Assembly (NCBI GenBank): GCA_046344715.1 | Contig: JBKDKX010000004.1 | Location: forward strand, 38,940 to 102,939 | Reading direction: 5' to 3' | Source of the DNA: CAZAQK01 sp046344715 | GTDB taxonomy: Bacteria > Pseudomonadota > Alphaproteobacteria > Rickettsiales > SXRF01 | Length of the DNA stretch: 64,000 bases | Shown here: one piece after another, positions 32,504-40,610 of the stretch | Numbering within the stretch: the stretch's first letter is position 1 | Layout of the letters: every line of letters begins with the position of its first letter | Notes under the pieces: generated by a model | What the model was told of the DNA's origin: nothing | Seen by the model: only the letters and a program-made list of their open reading frames with translations | The model's database searches: none | Made by a program: the position numbers and the translations under genes

Positions 32504-32525
32504 ACCCCGCAATGAATGCGGGGGT
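32504..32525. repeat. GC hairpin at the ABC permease stop
   Basis: ACCCCGCA, loop ATGAA, TGCGGGGGT, nearly identical to the unit at 13498-13519 (loop ATAAA). It ends directly at the stop codon of the permease gene at 32526. The bases between it and the argD hairpin hold no gene I can support. Confidence 0.75.
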
Positions 32526-33296
32526 TTAGGTCTTAAGCCTATAGCCTTTTTTGAACATCCAGACGGTTGCCACCCAGAGCACCACATTGATGCCGGTAAG
32601 TACCAGCATGCCAGTGATGATGGTGCCGTCCGTATAACCGGTCATGGCGTAGCGGAATCCGTCTATCATATAAAAGAACGGGTTGATGTGGCACACCCAA
32701 TACCAGAATTCTGGTAACTGCTTGATGGAGTAAAACGTGCCGGATAAGAATGCCAGCGGCGTTACGATATAGTTGGTGATGGCCGAAAGCTGGTCAAACC
32801 CATTTGACCACACACCCGCCAGAACCCCAAGCAATGCCATCATGATGCTGGATGCCACTACATAAAACACCGCAAGCCAGAAGCTGTGCAGGGTAAATGG
32901 CACAAACACATATACTGATGCCAGCACCACCACACCCACAGACAGGCCACGCGCTATGCCACCTATTGCCATGGCCAGCGTGATTTCGCTGCCGGTAAGC
33001 GGCGGCATAAGAATATCAATAATTACACCCTGAATTTTTGCCAGAATGAGCGAAGAAGACGTATTGGCAAAGGCATTCTGCACCACCGCCATCATGATAA
33101 GCCCAGGTGCAACAAACTGACTGTATGGCACGCCGTCTATCACGCGCTCAGCACCACCCATGGCAAGTGTAAGTACCGCCAGAAATAACAATGTTGTCAC
33201 AACGGGCGCAATCACCGTCTGGTTCCAGACCTTGGCAAAACGCCAGATCTCGCGTTTGCAGAGTGTGTATGTGCCAATAAGGTTGAAGTGGTTCAT
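32526..33296 (-). CDS. ABC-2 type transporter permease
   Basis: 256 residues with six hydrophobic helices. The signature PLAFLSGTFYSIKQLPEFW before the last helices and INPFFYMIDGFRYAMTG match the YadH/NodJ-like ABC-2 permease family, which exports lipids, polysaccharides or drugs. No ATPase gene is next to it, so its partner is encoded elsewhere. Substrate unknown. Confidence 0.88.
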   Translation of the reverse strand: MNHFNLIGTYTLCKREIWRFAKVWNQTVIAPVVTTLLFLAVLTLAMGGAERVIDGVPYSQFVAPGLIMMAVVQNAFANTSSSLILAKIQGVIIDILMPPLTGSEITLAMAIGGIARGLSVGVVVLASVYVFVPFTLHSFWLAVFYVVASSIMMALLGVLAGVWSNGFDQLSAITNYIVTPLAFLSGTFYSIKQLPEFWYWVCHINPFFYMIDGFRYAMTGYTDGTIITGMLVLTGINVVLWVATVWMFKKGYRLKT

Positions 33297-33308
33297 ATTA
33301 AGGTCACA

Positions 33309-33372
33309 GCTATAAGTTTTAAGGTTTCAGCGGGGCAACATATACCTAAACGCTAAAATCTAAAAGCTAAAA
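33309..33372. repeat. Imperfect AT-rich inverted repeat
   Basis: Words TATAAGTTTTAAGGTTTCAGCG and CGCTAAAATCTAAAAGCTAAAACC (each given here only as an approximate arm, 33311-33332 and 33351-33374) face each other as imperfect reverse complements. The second arm runs into the stop of the GNAT gene at 33374. It has the same architecture as the element at 25516-25591 but a different word. Confidence 0.35.
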
Positions 33373-33373
33373 C

Positions 33374-33619
33374 CTATTTCTGCCGCTGCATATATGCCTG
33401 TGCATAAGAACATACCGGCACAATGGTAAGGCCACGCGCTTTTGCATCGGCTACCACACCTTCCATAATTTTGGCGGCCATTCCCTGCCCGCGCAGTTCA
33501 TTTGGTACAAATACATGCTCGATAACCAGCTTGTTTCCCTCGAGATGATATGCCGCAAAGGATACATGACCATCGGTGATGATTTCATAACGGCTTTCAT
33601 TGGTGTTATTGGAAATCAT
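33374..33619 (-). CDS. Small GNAT-like N-acetyltransferase (NATD1/YjdJ type)
   Basis: 81 residues. The pattern IEHVFVPNELRGQGMAAKIM followed by GLTIVPVCSYAQAYMQR is that of the very short GNAT domain family (NATD1/YjdJ). The R-G-Q-G-M-A loop would bind acetyl-CoA. Substrate unknown. It lies alone between two membrane-protein genes. Confidence 0.85.
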   Translation of the reverse strand: MISNNTNESRYEIITDGHVSFAAYHLEGNKLVIEHVFVPNELRGQGMAAKIMEGVVADAKARGLTIVPVCSYAQAYMQRQK

Positions 33620-33643
33620 GCTGGTTAATCCCTAATATAATCA

Positions 33644-34654
33644 TTACTGAATATCATGGCCTGAAATCATTTGCCACAGGGTAGCAAACGCCCCGTCCAT
33701 CTGGCGCGGAAAATGCACAAAACCAACATGTGATTCCGGTGCATCTGGCGATAATTTTATTCCCCATAATGGCCGTGTTTGCTGTGGCAAAGTAGAGAAA
33801 CGCACATCACCTAGCACGGTTTTTTCTGCATCTGCCCATGCCAACCACCCATCAGAGAAAAAGACAAAGCGGGCAATATCGTTATGCTGCATGCTCCCCA
33901 TTGGCAACTGCGGCAGGTCGCGCTTCATATCAAATGCTGGCAGACTTGCGCCATAATACCATTTTGTATCAGCAAACGGCATCACCCTTACGGCATCCAT
34001 ATAATACTGCCCTGCATATTCATATTGCGCGCGCCAGACAATCAGGTTGCCAAACGATGGCTTAACCTCAGAACGCTCCACCACATGCCCCCGGCTTTCG
34101 GCAAGCGTCATCATGGCATCAGTTGCGCGTTCACGCTGAAGATACCCAAACGACCAATATAATAGCGCAAAAACTGCAGCAAAAATCGTATATCTGCGCG
34201 CTTGTAACCGATAGGCTAGCCCGCACAATGCAAGTAATGTCAGCGTGAAAACTGGGTCAACAATGGAGATAATACTCCATGATTCACGATAATTGGTGAA
34301 TGGCCACAACAAGTGAGTACCATAATTAGTCATGGCATCCAGCACACCATGTGTTGCAAAACCAAGTGTGGCAAACAGATATAACCTCAGGAAGGACAAC
34401 TGCTTCCTAAGTACCGGCCAGCAGAGCAAAGTAGCAATCAGACCGCCAAACGGAATGAATGCCAGCGAATGCGTAAAGTGTCTATGGTATTCAACCGAAA
34501 GTAATGGATCTGCGGCTGATCTTATCAAGATATCTGCATCAGGCAACATGCCGCCAACAATGGCAGCAATAACCGCTGGCCGCACATAGTTTTTCTTACG
34601 GCAGAACGATACAGAAAACGTGACACCGACAACTGCTTGCGACAAAGGATCCAT
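33644..34654 (-). CDS. DUF457 family inner-membrane metal-dependent hydrolase-like protein
   Basis: 336 residues. The N-terminal half carries the YdjM/YbcI (DUF457) features MDPLSQAVVG, GGMLPDADIL, HRHFTHSLAF and HGVLDAMTNYGT with conserved histidines and aspartates that could hold a metal, among about five helices. The C-terminal 180 residues are soluble and probably periplasmic. Biochemical role of the family is not settled. Confidence 0.85.
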   Translation of the reverse strand: MDPLSQAVVGVTFSVSFCRKKNYVRPAVIAAIVGGMLPDADILIRSAADPLLSVEYHRHFTHSLAFIPFGGLIATLLCWPVLRKQLSFLRLYLFATLGFATHGVLDAMTNYGTHLLWPFTNYRESWSIISIVDPVFTLTLLALCGLAYRLQARRYTIFAAVFALLYWSFGYLQRERATDAMMTLAESRGHVVERSEVKPSFGNLIVWRAQYEYAGQYYMDAVRVMPFADTKWYYGASLPAFDMKRDLPQLPMGSMQHNDIARFVFFSDGWLAWADAEKTVLGDVRFSTLPQQTRPLWGIKLSPDAPESHVGFVHFPRQMDGAFATLWQMISGHDIQ

Positions 34655-34663
34655 TATTTACCC

Positions 34664-34700
34664 AAGAAAAAGCGGTGCAATATTGCTACTGCACCGCTTT
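34664..34700 (-). terminator. Terminator of the BI-1 family gene
   Basis: AAAGCGGTGCA (34669-34679) and TGCACCGCTTT (34690-34700) form a perfect 11-base stem with a ten-base loop. On the minus strand it is followed by TTTTTCTT. It begins 20 bases after the stop at 34721. Confidence 0.85.
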
Positions 34701-34720
34701 GTTAAAAATTACCTGCTATA

Positions 34721-35470
34721 TCAGCGGCGCTCACCCATGAAGCGCAGAAGGTGCAGGAAGATATTGATGAAGTCCATATACAGGTTCAGTGCACCCATAA
34801 TAGCCATCTTCGCGGCCATTTCACCGGAGCTACCCAGCTGGTAATACATGGCTTTGATTTTCTGTGTATCATACGCGGTAAGACCCACGAAAATCAACAC
34901 GCCAATCGCAGATGTGGCAAAAGAGAGCGCAGAACTCTGCAAGAAAAGATTTACCAACGAAGCGATGATAAGGCCAATAAGCCCCATCATAAGGAATGAG
35001 CCCCAGCCGCTCAAATCTTTCTTAGTAGTATAACCATACAGGCTCATGGCACCGAACGTAGCTGCCGTTACAAAGAATGTGCGAGCGATACTTTCACCGG
35101 TGTACATAAGGAATATGCTGGAGAGCGAAAGCCCCATCATCACTGAATATGCCCAGAACAACCCTTGAGCAAAGCCAGCAGAAATGCGGTTAATCCCAAA
35201 GCTCATCCACAGTACAATACCAAGCGGCGCAAACATTACCAGCCAGCCAAGACCGGAAGGCCCAACCATGCCCTGCGCGTTCTGCGCATAAAGCAAAGCG
35301 TGCATGGCAGGCGAATTAGCGGTAAACAGCGCCACAATGCCGGTTAAGGCAAGGCCGCTGGCCATGAAGTTATAAATACGCAACATATAGGCACGCAAGC
35401 CCATGTCATACGCTACAGCTTGTTGCTGGGCGCGAGCCTGAGTGGTTGCAAACGGGTCGTTATAAGCCAT
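34721..35470 (-). CDS. Bax inhibitor-1/YccA family membrane protein
   Basis: 249 residues with seven hydrophobic helices and the family stretch AYDTQKIKAMYY near the C-terminus, where aspartates form the pH-sensing pair. The N-terminal 25 residues are Gln/Ala-rich and cytoplasmic. In E. coli the related YccA inhibits FtsH; in other bacteria BI-1 proteins are calcium leak channels. A strong AGGAGGAC ribosome site and a near-consensus promoter suggest high expression. Confidence 0.93.
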   Translation of the reverse strand: MAYNDPFATTQARAQQQAVAYDMGLRAYMLRIYNFMASGLALTGIVALFTANSPAMHALLYAQNAQGMVGPSGLGWLVMFAPLGIVLWMSFGINRISAGFAQGLFWAYSVMMGLSLSSIFLMYTGESIARTFFVTAATFGAMSLYGYTTKKDLSGWGSFLMMGLIGLIIASLVNLFLQSSALSFATSAIGVLIFVGLTAYDTQKIKAMYYQLGSSGEMAAKMAIMGALNLYMDFINIFLHLLRFMGERR

Positions 35471-35501
35471 TTTTGTCCTCCTGAAGTTAAATGACGTGAG
35501 T

Positions 35502-35531
35502 ATTATATAGGTAATTGCGAATGGTTTTCAA
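35502..35531 (-). promoter_or_regulatory. Near-consensus sigma-70 promoter of the BI-1 family gene
   Basis: On the minus strand TTGAAA (35531-35526) and TATAAT (35507-35502) are spaced by 18 bases. The TATAAT box is perfect. It lies 32 bases upstream of the ATG at 35470, which is served by AGGAGGAC. Confidence 0.8.
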
Positions 35532-35589
35532 GACAAACCGGACAAAATCGGTCAGGTATACGATTTTTGCTTGAAATACCGATAGTTTT

Positions 35590-35755
35590 GGTCTAGGTAG
35601 TCCGTCCCTATCTTCGGGCGATGGCATTGCCTTGCAAGGTAGATTTATGAACCCACCCTCCATAGTCGAGGAGGAGCGACGCGACGACTAGGCTCACTGA
35701 GAGCCGCAGCCTGCGCGGCGTCATAGGTAAAGATAAAATCACATTTTATTTTTGC
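35590..35755 (+). ncRNA. Structured RNA candidate (possibly 6S RNA) upstream of rpmI
   Basis: The 312-base gap 35471-35782 holds no reading frame but a GC-rich, hairpin-rich stretch in AT-rich flanks. Visible stems: GGCTC/GAGCC around ACTGA (35691-35705), GCCGC/GCGGC (35703-35719), TAGTCG/CGACTA, CCTCC/GGAGG, and CCTAT pairing with ATAGG at the two ends. The 3' motif CAGCCTGCGCGGCGTC resembles the end of E. coli 6S RNA (CAGCCTGCGGCGGC). About 165 bases is the right size. A weak A-T hairpin with T run (35734-35753) could end it. It could instead be a leader of rpmI-rplT. Confidence 0.4.
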
Positions 35756-35782
35756 CTGAGCGCAAATATATAGGATTCAAAA

Positions 35783-35986
35783 ATGCCCAAATTGAAAACC
35801 AAATCTGGTTGCAAGAAGCGTTTCCGCTTCACAGCAACCGGCAAAGTCATTGCTTCTCAGGCTGGTAAACGTCACGGTATGCGCAAGCGCACCAACCGTT
35901 TCATCCGCAACGCACGCGGTACCACCATCATGGACGAATCAGACCAGCATCGTATTGTACAATACATGCCATACGGCTCGAAATAA
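35783..35986 (+). CDS. rpmI: 50S ribosomal protein L35
   Basis: 67 residues, normal length. MPKLKTKSGCKKRFRFTATG and RHGMRKRTNRF are family blocks. It is followed by rplT after 11 bases. infC, which usually precedes rpmI, is absent here; the upstream space carries a structured RNA candidate instead. Confidence 0.97.
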   Translation: MPKLKTKSGCKKRFRFTATGKVIASQAGKRHGMRKRTNRFIRNARGTTIMDESDQHRIVQYMPYGSK

Positions 35987-35997
35987 GGAGATAGACA

Positions 35998-36360
35998 ATG
36001 TCACACGCACAAAGTGGCGCCAATCGCGGCCGTCGCAAAAAATTAATCAAAATGGCAAAAGGCTATCGTGGCCGCGCCAAGAATTGCATCACTGTTACCC
36101 GTGAGAAGGTGGAAAAAGGCCTTCGTTACGCATACCGTGATCGCCGCAACAAGAAGCGTAATTTCCGCAGCCTTTGGATTCAACGCATCAATGCCGGGGT
36201 TCGTGAACACGGCATGGTGTATTCACAGTTCATGAATGGCTTGCTCAAGGCCGGTATCGAAGTAGATCGCAAAGTGCTGTCTGACCTCGCCACCCGCGAA
36301 CCAGCTGCCTTCAAAGCACTGGTTGATCAAAGCAAAGCTGCACTCAGTAAAGCTGCTTAA
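35998..36360 (+). CDS. rplT: 50S ribosomal protein L20
   Basis: 120 residues. RGRRKKLIKMAKGYRGRAKNC, RDRRNKKRNFRSLWIQRINA and YSQFMNGLLKAGIEVDRKVLSDLA are L20 hallmarks. The first nine residues (MSHAQSGAN) differ from the usual MARVKRGV start. It follows rpmI with a GGAG ribosome site; pheS follows after a repeat. Confidence 0.97.
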   Translation: MSHAQSGANRGRRKKLIKMAKGYRGRAKNCITVTREKVEKGLRYAYRDRRNKKRNFRSLWIQRINAGVREHGMVYSQFMNGLLKAGIEVDRKVLSDLATREPAAFKALVDQSKAALSKAA

Positions 36361-36425
36361 TTTCTTTTGTTATACTGGCGCAGGCCAGTATCCACGTCTT
36401 GCCGGAGTCTATGTGTTTAACATGG

Positions 36426-36445
36426 ATTCCGGCCTTCGCCGGAAT
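36426..36445. repeat. Palindrome just before the pheS start
   Basis: ATTCCGGC, loop CTTC, GCCGGAAT: an eight-base perfect stem with a tetraloop, flanked by GG and GACG in the style of dispersed GGAATGACG repeats. It ends five bases before the pheS ATG, where a ribosome-binding site should be, and none is visible. Confidence 0.8.
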
Positions 36446-36450
36446 GACGT

Positions 36451-37506
36451 ATGAACACTAACGATTTACGCAATAATTCCCTTTCTGCCATTGATGCCTG
36501 CACATCTTCCGCAGCACTTGAAGAACAGCGTGTAGCACTGCTGGGGAAAAAAGGTACACTAACCGAATCACTGAAAACGCTTGGCTCTGCCACTCCAGAA
36601 GAACGCAAAACGCTCGGCGCTGAACTAAATAAAATAAAACAGGAAGTAAGCGAAGCTATTGACGCTAAAAAAGCATCTCTGGCAAACGCTGAGCTTTCTG
36701 CACGGCTTGTGAGTGAAAAAATAGACGTAACACTTCCCGCTCAGCCGATACCTCAGGGGCGTATCCACCCCGTCACTCAGGTAATGGAAGAAATAACTGC
36801 CATTTTTGCCGATCTAGGCTTTTCCGTGGCCGATGGCCCTGACATTGAAGATGACGAGCATAATTTCGATGCTCTGAATATCCCTGCCTCGCACCCTGCC
36901 CGCCAAATGCATGATACGTTCTATCTACAAGGCGAAAAGATGCTACTGCGTACCCACACATCACCCGTGCAGATCCGCACCATGAAAAATGGCAAGCCGC
37001 CGTTCCGCTTCATTGCACCGGGCAGCACCTATCGCTGCGATTCCGATATTACCCACACGCCAATGTTCCATCAGGTTGAGGGTTTCGTTATCGACCAAAA
37101 CATTCATATGGGGCACTTAAAAGGCTGCATCATCGAATTTTTGAAAGCCTTCTTCGAGCTGGATGAGGTGCCGGTGCGCTTCCGCCCGAGCTTCTTCCCA
37201 TTCACTGAACCATCGGCAGAAGTAGACATCGGCTGCACACGTTCACGCGAGGAAATTAAAATCGGTGCTGGTGCTGATTGGCTCGAGGTAATGGGTTGTG
37301 GCATGGTGCACCCGAATGTGTTGAAGAATTGCGGCATTGACCCGAACGAATGGCAAGGTTTTGCTTTTGGCATGGGTGTTGAGCGCCTTGCCATGCTGAA
37401 ATATGGCATTCCCGACCTGCGCACGTTCTTTGATAGCGATGCGCGCTGGCTCAAACATTATGGCTTTGACCCGCTGCACATTCCGTCACTCGTGGGGGGA
37501 TTATGA
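36451..37506 (+). CDS. pheS: Phenylalanine--tRNA ligase alpha subunit
   Basis: 351 residues. N-terminal coiled coil (1-90), then class II synthetase motifs: FHQVEGFVID, FRPSFFPFTEPSAEVDI and GMGVERLAMLKYG. It activates phenylalanine together with PheT. The stop overlaps the pheT start by four bases (ATGA). A hairpin repeat lies directly before its start codon; coupling to rplT is less likely given the 90-base gap. Confidence 0.97.
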   Translation: MNTNDLRNNSLSAIDACTSSAALEEQRVALLGKKGTLTESLKTLGSATPEERKTLGAELNKIKQEVSEAIDAKKASLANAELSARLVSEKIDVTLPAQPIPQGRIHPVTQVMEEITAIFADLGFSVADGPDIEDDEHNFDALNIPASHPARQMHDTFYLQGEKMLLRTHTSPVQIRTMKNGKPPFRFIAPGSTYRCDSDITHTPMFHQVEGFVIDQNIHMGHLKGCIIEFLKAFFELDEVPVRFRPSFFPFTEPSAEVDIGCTRSREEIKIGAGADWLEVMGCGMVHPNVLKNCGIDPNEWQGFAFGMGVERLAMLKYGIPDLRTFFDSDARWLKHYGFDPLHIPSLVGGL

Positions 37507-39917
37507 AATTTACCCTCTCATGGTTGAAAGACCATCTGGATACCAATGCATCTCTGGATGAGATCAGCAAAACCCTCACAGCCATTGGCCTTGAAGTGGA
37601 ATCCATAACTGACCGCAGTGCAGCCCTGAAACCCTTCACAGTTGCTAAAGTATTGCACGCAGAAAAACATCCCGAAGCAGATAAACTCCGCGTATGCAAA
37701 GTGCAGTCCGATATCGGCGAATTACAAATTGTCTGCGGTGCGCCAAATGCACGTGCAGGTATTTTCGTAGCGCTTGCCAAGGAAGGTGCGCTGATTCCGC
37801 GTGACCAGTTCGTTATCAAAAAAACTAAGATACGTGGTGTGGAATCGAACGGTATGCTTTGCTCTGCCGATGAACTGGGAATTGGCGGTGATTCCGAAGG
37901 CATTATTGAGCTCCCTGAATCGCCCATCGGTGCATCTGTTGCTGAAATGATGGGGCTGAATGATCCTGTGATTGAAATCGCCATCACCCCAAACCGCGCC
38001 GATGCGCTTGGTATACGCGGCATTGCGCGTGACCTTGCGGCCGCTGGCCTTGGCACGCTGAAACCACTGCCAAATACATCCGGCATAAAAGGCTCTTTTG
38101 CATCGCCCGTGTCCATCAGCATTGCGGATGAGAACTGCCAACAATTCATCGGCTGTTATATTAAAGGTGTAAAAAATACCCCCTCTCCCGTATGGCTGAA
38201 AAACCGCCTTGCTGCGATTGGACAAAAATCCATTTCTGCACTGGTTGATATTTCCAACTATATCACCTTTGACCTTGGCCGCCCGCTGCATGTGTATGAC
38301 GCGAAGAAATTAAATGGCAGTATCCACGTGCGCGCTGCCAAAGATGGCGAAAAACTTGCGGCACTTGATAACAAGGAATATTCCCTCACAAAAGATATGC
38401 TGGTGATAGCGGATGACCGTGCGGCACTTGGCCTTGGCGGTATCATTGGCGGCATGGAAACCGGTTGCACCCCAGAAACTACGGATGTGTTTTTAGAAGT
38501 GGCACTCTTCAATCCTATCAGCGTTGCCAAAACCGGCCGTGCGCTACAACTGAACACGGATGCACGTTACCGTTTTGAGCGTGGTGTTGATGTTGCCTTT
38601 GTGGAAGAAGGCGCAAAACATGCACTGCGTCTTATTAAAGAACTGTGCGGCGGTGAAGCCAGCGAATTGGTGAAAGCAGGCAACACACCAAACTGGAGAC
38701 GTGAGATTGTATTTAATCCGCCACGTGTACATACCCTCGGAGGCGTAGATGTACCCGCTGATAAATGTATCCAGATACTTACTTCCCTTGACTTCACCAG
38801 CCACCAGCCACAAGCCACAAGCCACTATCTTGTAAGCCCGCCTTCATGGCGTGCGGATGTGGAAGGCGAAGCCGATGTGGTGGAAGAGATCCTGCGCATC
38901 AATGGCTATGACCATATTCCGGCAACGCCATTGCCGAAATTTGCAACGATTACAAAACCTGCACTGAATTTAATGCAGAAACGCACTCATCTGGCTAAGC
39001 GGCTGCTTGCTGCTCGCGGATTCATGGAATGCTGCACATGGTCTTTCCTTGCTGAAAAGCAGGCGAAATCATTCGGTGGCACAAATGCTGCACTGAAACT
39101 GGCAAACCCGATTTCGGCTGACCTTGACACCATGCGCCCATCCCTGCTTCCCAACCTTCTGGATGCCATGGGACGCAATGCCAATCGTGGTTTTATGGAT
39201 TTATCTCTTTTTGAAGTCGGACTACAGTTCTCAGATACTAAACCCGAAGGCCAACGCATGGTAGCAGCAGGCGTACGTACCGGTATCTCTCAATATTATG
39301 ATTACAAAGAACAACCGTTCAAACGCGATGGCCAATTTATTAATGCTTACGATGCTAAAGCTGATGCACTTGCTGTACTGGACGCTCTAGGTATTACTAC
39401 TAAAGGGATAACCATTACCACGAATACCCCCGCATGGTATCATCCTGGGCGCTCTGGAGCGTTAACATTAGGCGGTAAAATTATCCTTGGTTATTTTGGT
39501 GAAATTCATCCCACGATTAAGACTGATACTATTCTTGATATTATTTCGGGTTTTTGTGCATTTGAAATTTTCCTTGATGCCATACCTACCCCGCGCGCAA
39601 AAACAAAAGCAAAAGCATCGTTAAAACTTTCTGATTATCAGGCAGTGACACGTGATTTTGCATTCATTGTGGATTCTCAGGTGAGCGCATCAGATATCAT
39701 CAGTGCCATCAACAAAGCTGAAAAACAACTCATCACCAATGTTGAGATATTCGATGTGTATGCTGGCAAAGGCGTGGAAGCCGGCAAGAAATCCGTGGCC
39801 GTGCAGGTGACATTGCAGGCAATGGATAAAACGCTCTCTGAAGCGGATATTCACGCCATTTCCAACGCCATCATCGCCGCTGCCGCCAAAGGTTTCGGCG
39901 GCGTGCTAAGGCAATGA
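37503..39917 (+). CDS. pheT: Phenylalanine--tRNA ligase beta subunit
   Basis: 804 residues. N-terminal tRNA-binding OB domain (about 40-150, GLEVESITDRS, VCGAPNARAG), B3/B4 editing domain, B5 domain with PSWRADVEGEADVVEEILRI, and a C-terminal ferredoxin-fold anticodon domain (YQAVTRDFAFIVD). In the variable loop just before PSWRAD the peptide TSHQPQATSHYLV is encoded by low-complexity repeats of AGCCAC. It overlaps pheS and the next gene by four bases each. Confidence 0.97.
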   Translation: MKFTLSWLKDHLDTNASLDEISKTLTAIGLEVESITDRSAALKPFTVAKVLHAEKHPEADKLRVCKVQSDIGELQIVCGAPNARAGIFVALAKEGALIPRDQFVIKKTKIRGVESNGMLCSADELGIGGDSEGIIELPESPIGASVAEMMGLNDPVIEIAITPNRADALGIRGIARDLAAAGLGTLKPLPNTSGIKGSFASPVSISIADENCQQFIGCYIKGVKNTPSPVWLKNRLAAIGQKSISALVDISNYITFDLGRPLHVYDAKKLNGSIHVRAAKDGEKLAALDNKEYSLTKDMLVIADDRAALGLGGIIGGMETGCTPETTDVFLEVALFNPISVAKTGRALQLNTDARYRFERGVDVAFVEEGAKHALRLIKELCGGEASELVKAGNTPNWRREIVFNPPRVHTLGGVDVPADKCIQILTSLDFTSHQPQATSHYLVSPPSWRADVEGEADVVEEILRINGYDHIPATPLPKFATITKPALNLMQKRTHLAKRLLAARGFMECCTWSFLAEKQAKSFGGTNAALKLANPISADLDTMRPSLLPNLLDAMGRNANRGFMDLSLFEVGLQFSDTKPEGQRMVAAGVRTGISQYYDYKEQPFKRDGQFINAYDAKADALAVLDALGITTKGITITTNTPAWYHPGRSGALTLGGKIILGYFGEIHPTIKTDTILDIISGFCAFEIFLDAIPTPRAKTKAKASLKLSDYQAVTRDFAFIVDSQVSASDIISAINKAEKQLITNVEIFDVYAGKGVEAGKKSVAVQVTLQAMDKTLSEADIHAISNAIIAAAAKGFGGVLRQ
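38806..38830. repeat. Low-complexity repeat inside pheT
   Basis: Within the pheT B5 region the words CCAGCCA and CAAGCCA are repeated (ACCAGCCACCAGCCACAAGC begins at 38804). They give the peptide SHQPQATSHY. The word resembles the nuoB repeat and the CCAGCAACTAG elements, suggesting one repeat family entering a tolerant loop. Confidence 0.45.
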
Positions 39918-40564
39918 CACCTGCATACTGGAATGAAGCCAAAACACACCTAAGCAAGCACGACAAGGTGCTTGGCAAGATCATCAAAACTTACAAAGGT
40001 GAGATACTCACTTCCCGTGGCGATGCGTTTTACACGCTGGCGCGCTCGATTGCAGGACAACAAATATCTGTGAAAGCCGCGGATACCATCTGGAAGCGGC
40101 TGGAAGATGCACTTAATAACCCTCACCCTACCCTCTCCCTAAAAGGGAGAGGGATTACGCCACAGAATATGTTGGCCACTGCACCAGAAATACTACGTTC
40201 TACTGGTCTTTCCACCCAAAAAGTCACCTATATGCACGCACTTTCCCAACATTTTGCAGAAAATGAAAAGCGCATCAAGAACCTGCATAAATTCGACGAT
40301 GAGGAGATCATTGCAGAACTCACCTCCGTCAAAGGCCTTGGAAGATGGACAGTAGAGATGTTCCTCATCTTTCATATGGGCAGGCCGGATGTGCTGCCAC
40401 TGGCCGATATCGGCCTGCAAAAAGCGATATTCAAGCATTATAATAAGGGTGAAAAACTGCCTAAAGCAAAACTGATAACACTGGCAGAACCTTGGAAACC
40501 CTACCGTTCCGTGGCTACGTGGTATCTCTGGCGTTCGCTGGATCCGATTCCCGTTGAATATTAA
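39914..40564 (+). CDS. DNA-3-methyladenine glycosylase (AlkA-like)
   Basis: 216 residues, the short HhH-GPD form without the AlkA N-terminal domain. ARSIAGQQISVKAADTIWKRL opens the family domain. The helix-hairpin-helix is VKGLGRWTVEMFL, and the catalytic aspartate lies in VLPLADIGLQKA. It excises alkylated purines. Between helices the sequence NNPHPTLSLKGRG is encoded by a perfect DNA palindrome and looks inserted. It overlaps pheT by four bases. Confidence 0.92.
   Translation: MTPAYWNEAKTHLSKHDKVLGKIIKTYKGEILTSRGDAFYTLARSIAGQQISVKAADTIWKRLEDALNNPHPTLSLKGRGITPQNMLATAPEILRSTGLSTQKVTYMHALSQHFAENEKRIKNLHKFDDEEIIAELTSVKGLGRWTVEMFLIFHMGRPDVLPLADIGLQKAIFKHYNKGEKLPKAKLITLAEPWKPYRSVATWYLWRSLDPIPVEY
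40122..40153. repeat. In-frame palindrome inside the AlkA-like gene
   Basis: CCCTCTCCCT, loop AAA, AGGGAGAGGG (40131-40153) is a perfect ten-base stem, preceded by CCTCACCCTA. CTCACCC..CCCTCTCCC hairpins are common as dispersed intergenic repeats in many bacteria. Here it adds about 12 codons without breaking the frame. Confidence 0.85.
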
Positions 40565-40610
40565 TATAATTTAATATATCCCTACATCGAGAGAATGAGG
40601 GTCACTGACA

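Noticed and set aside
37451..38149. 232-codon minus-strand frame opposite pheS-pheT
   Set aside because: Composition is Ser/Pro/Arg-rich as expected of an antisense shadow; pheT is certain.
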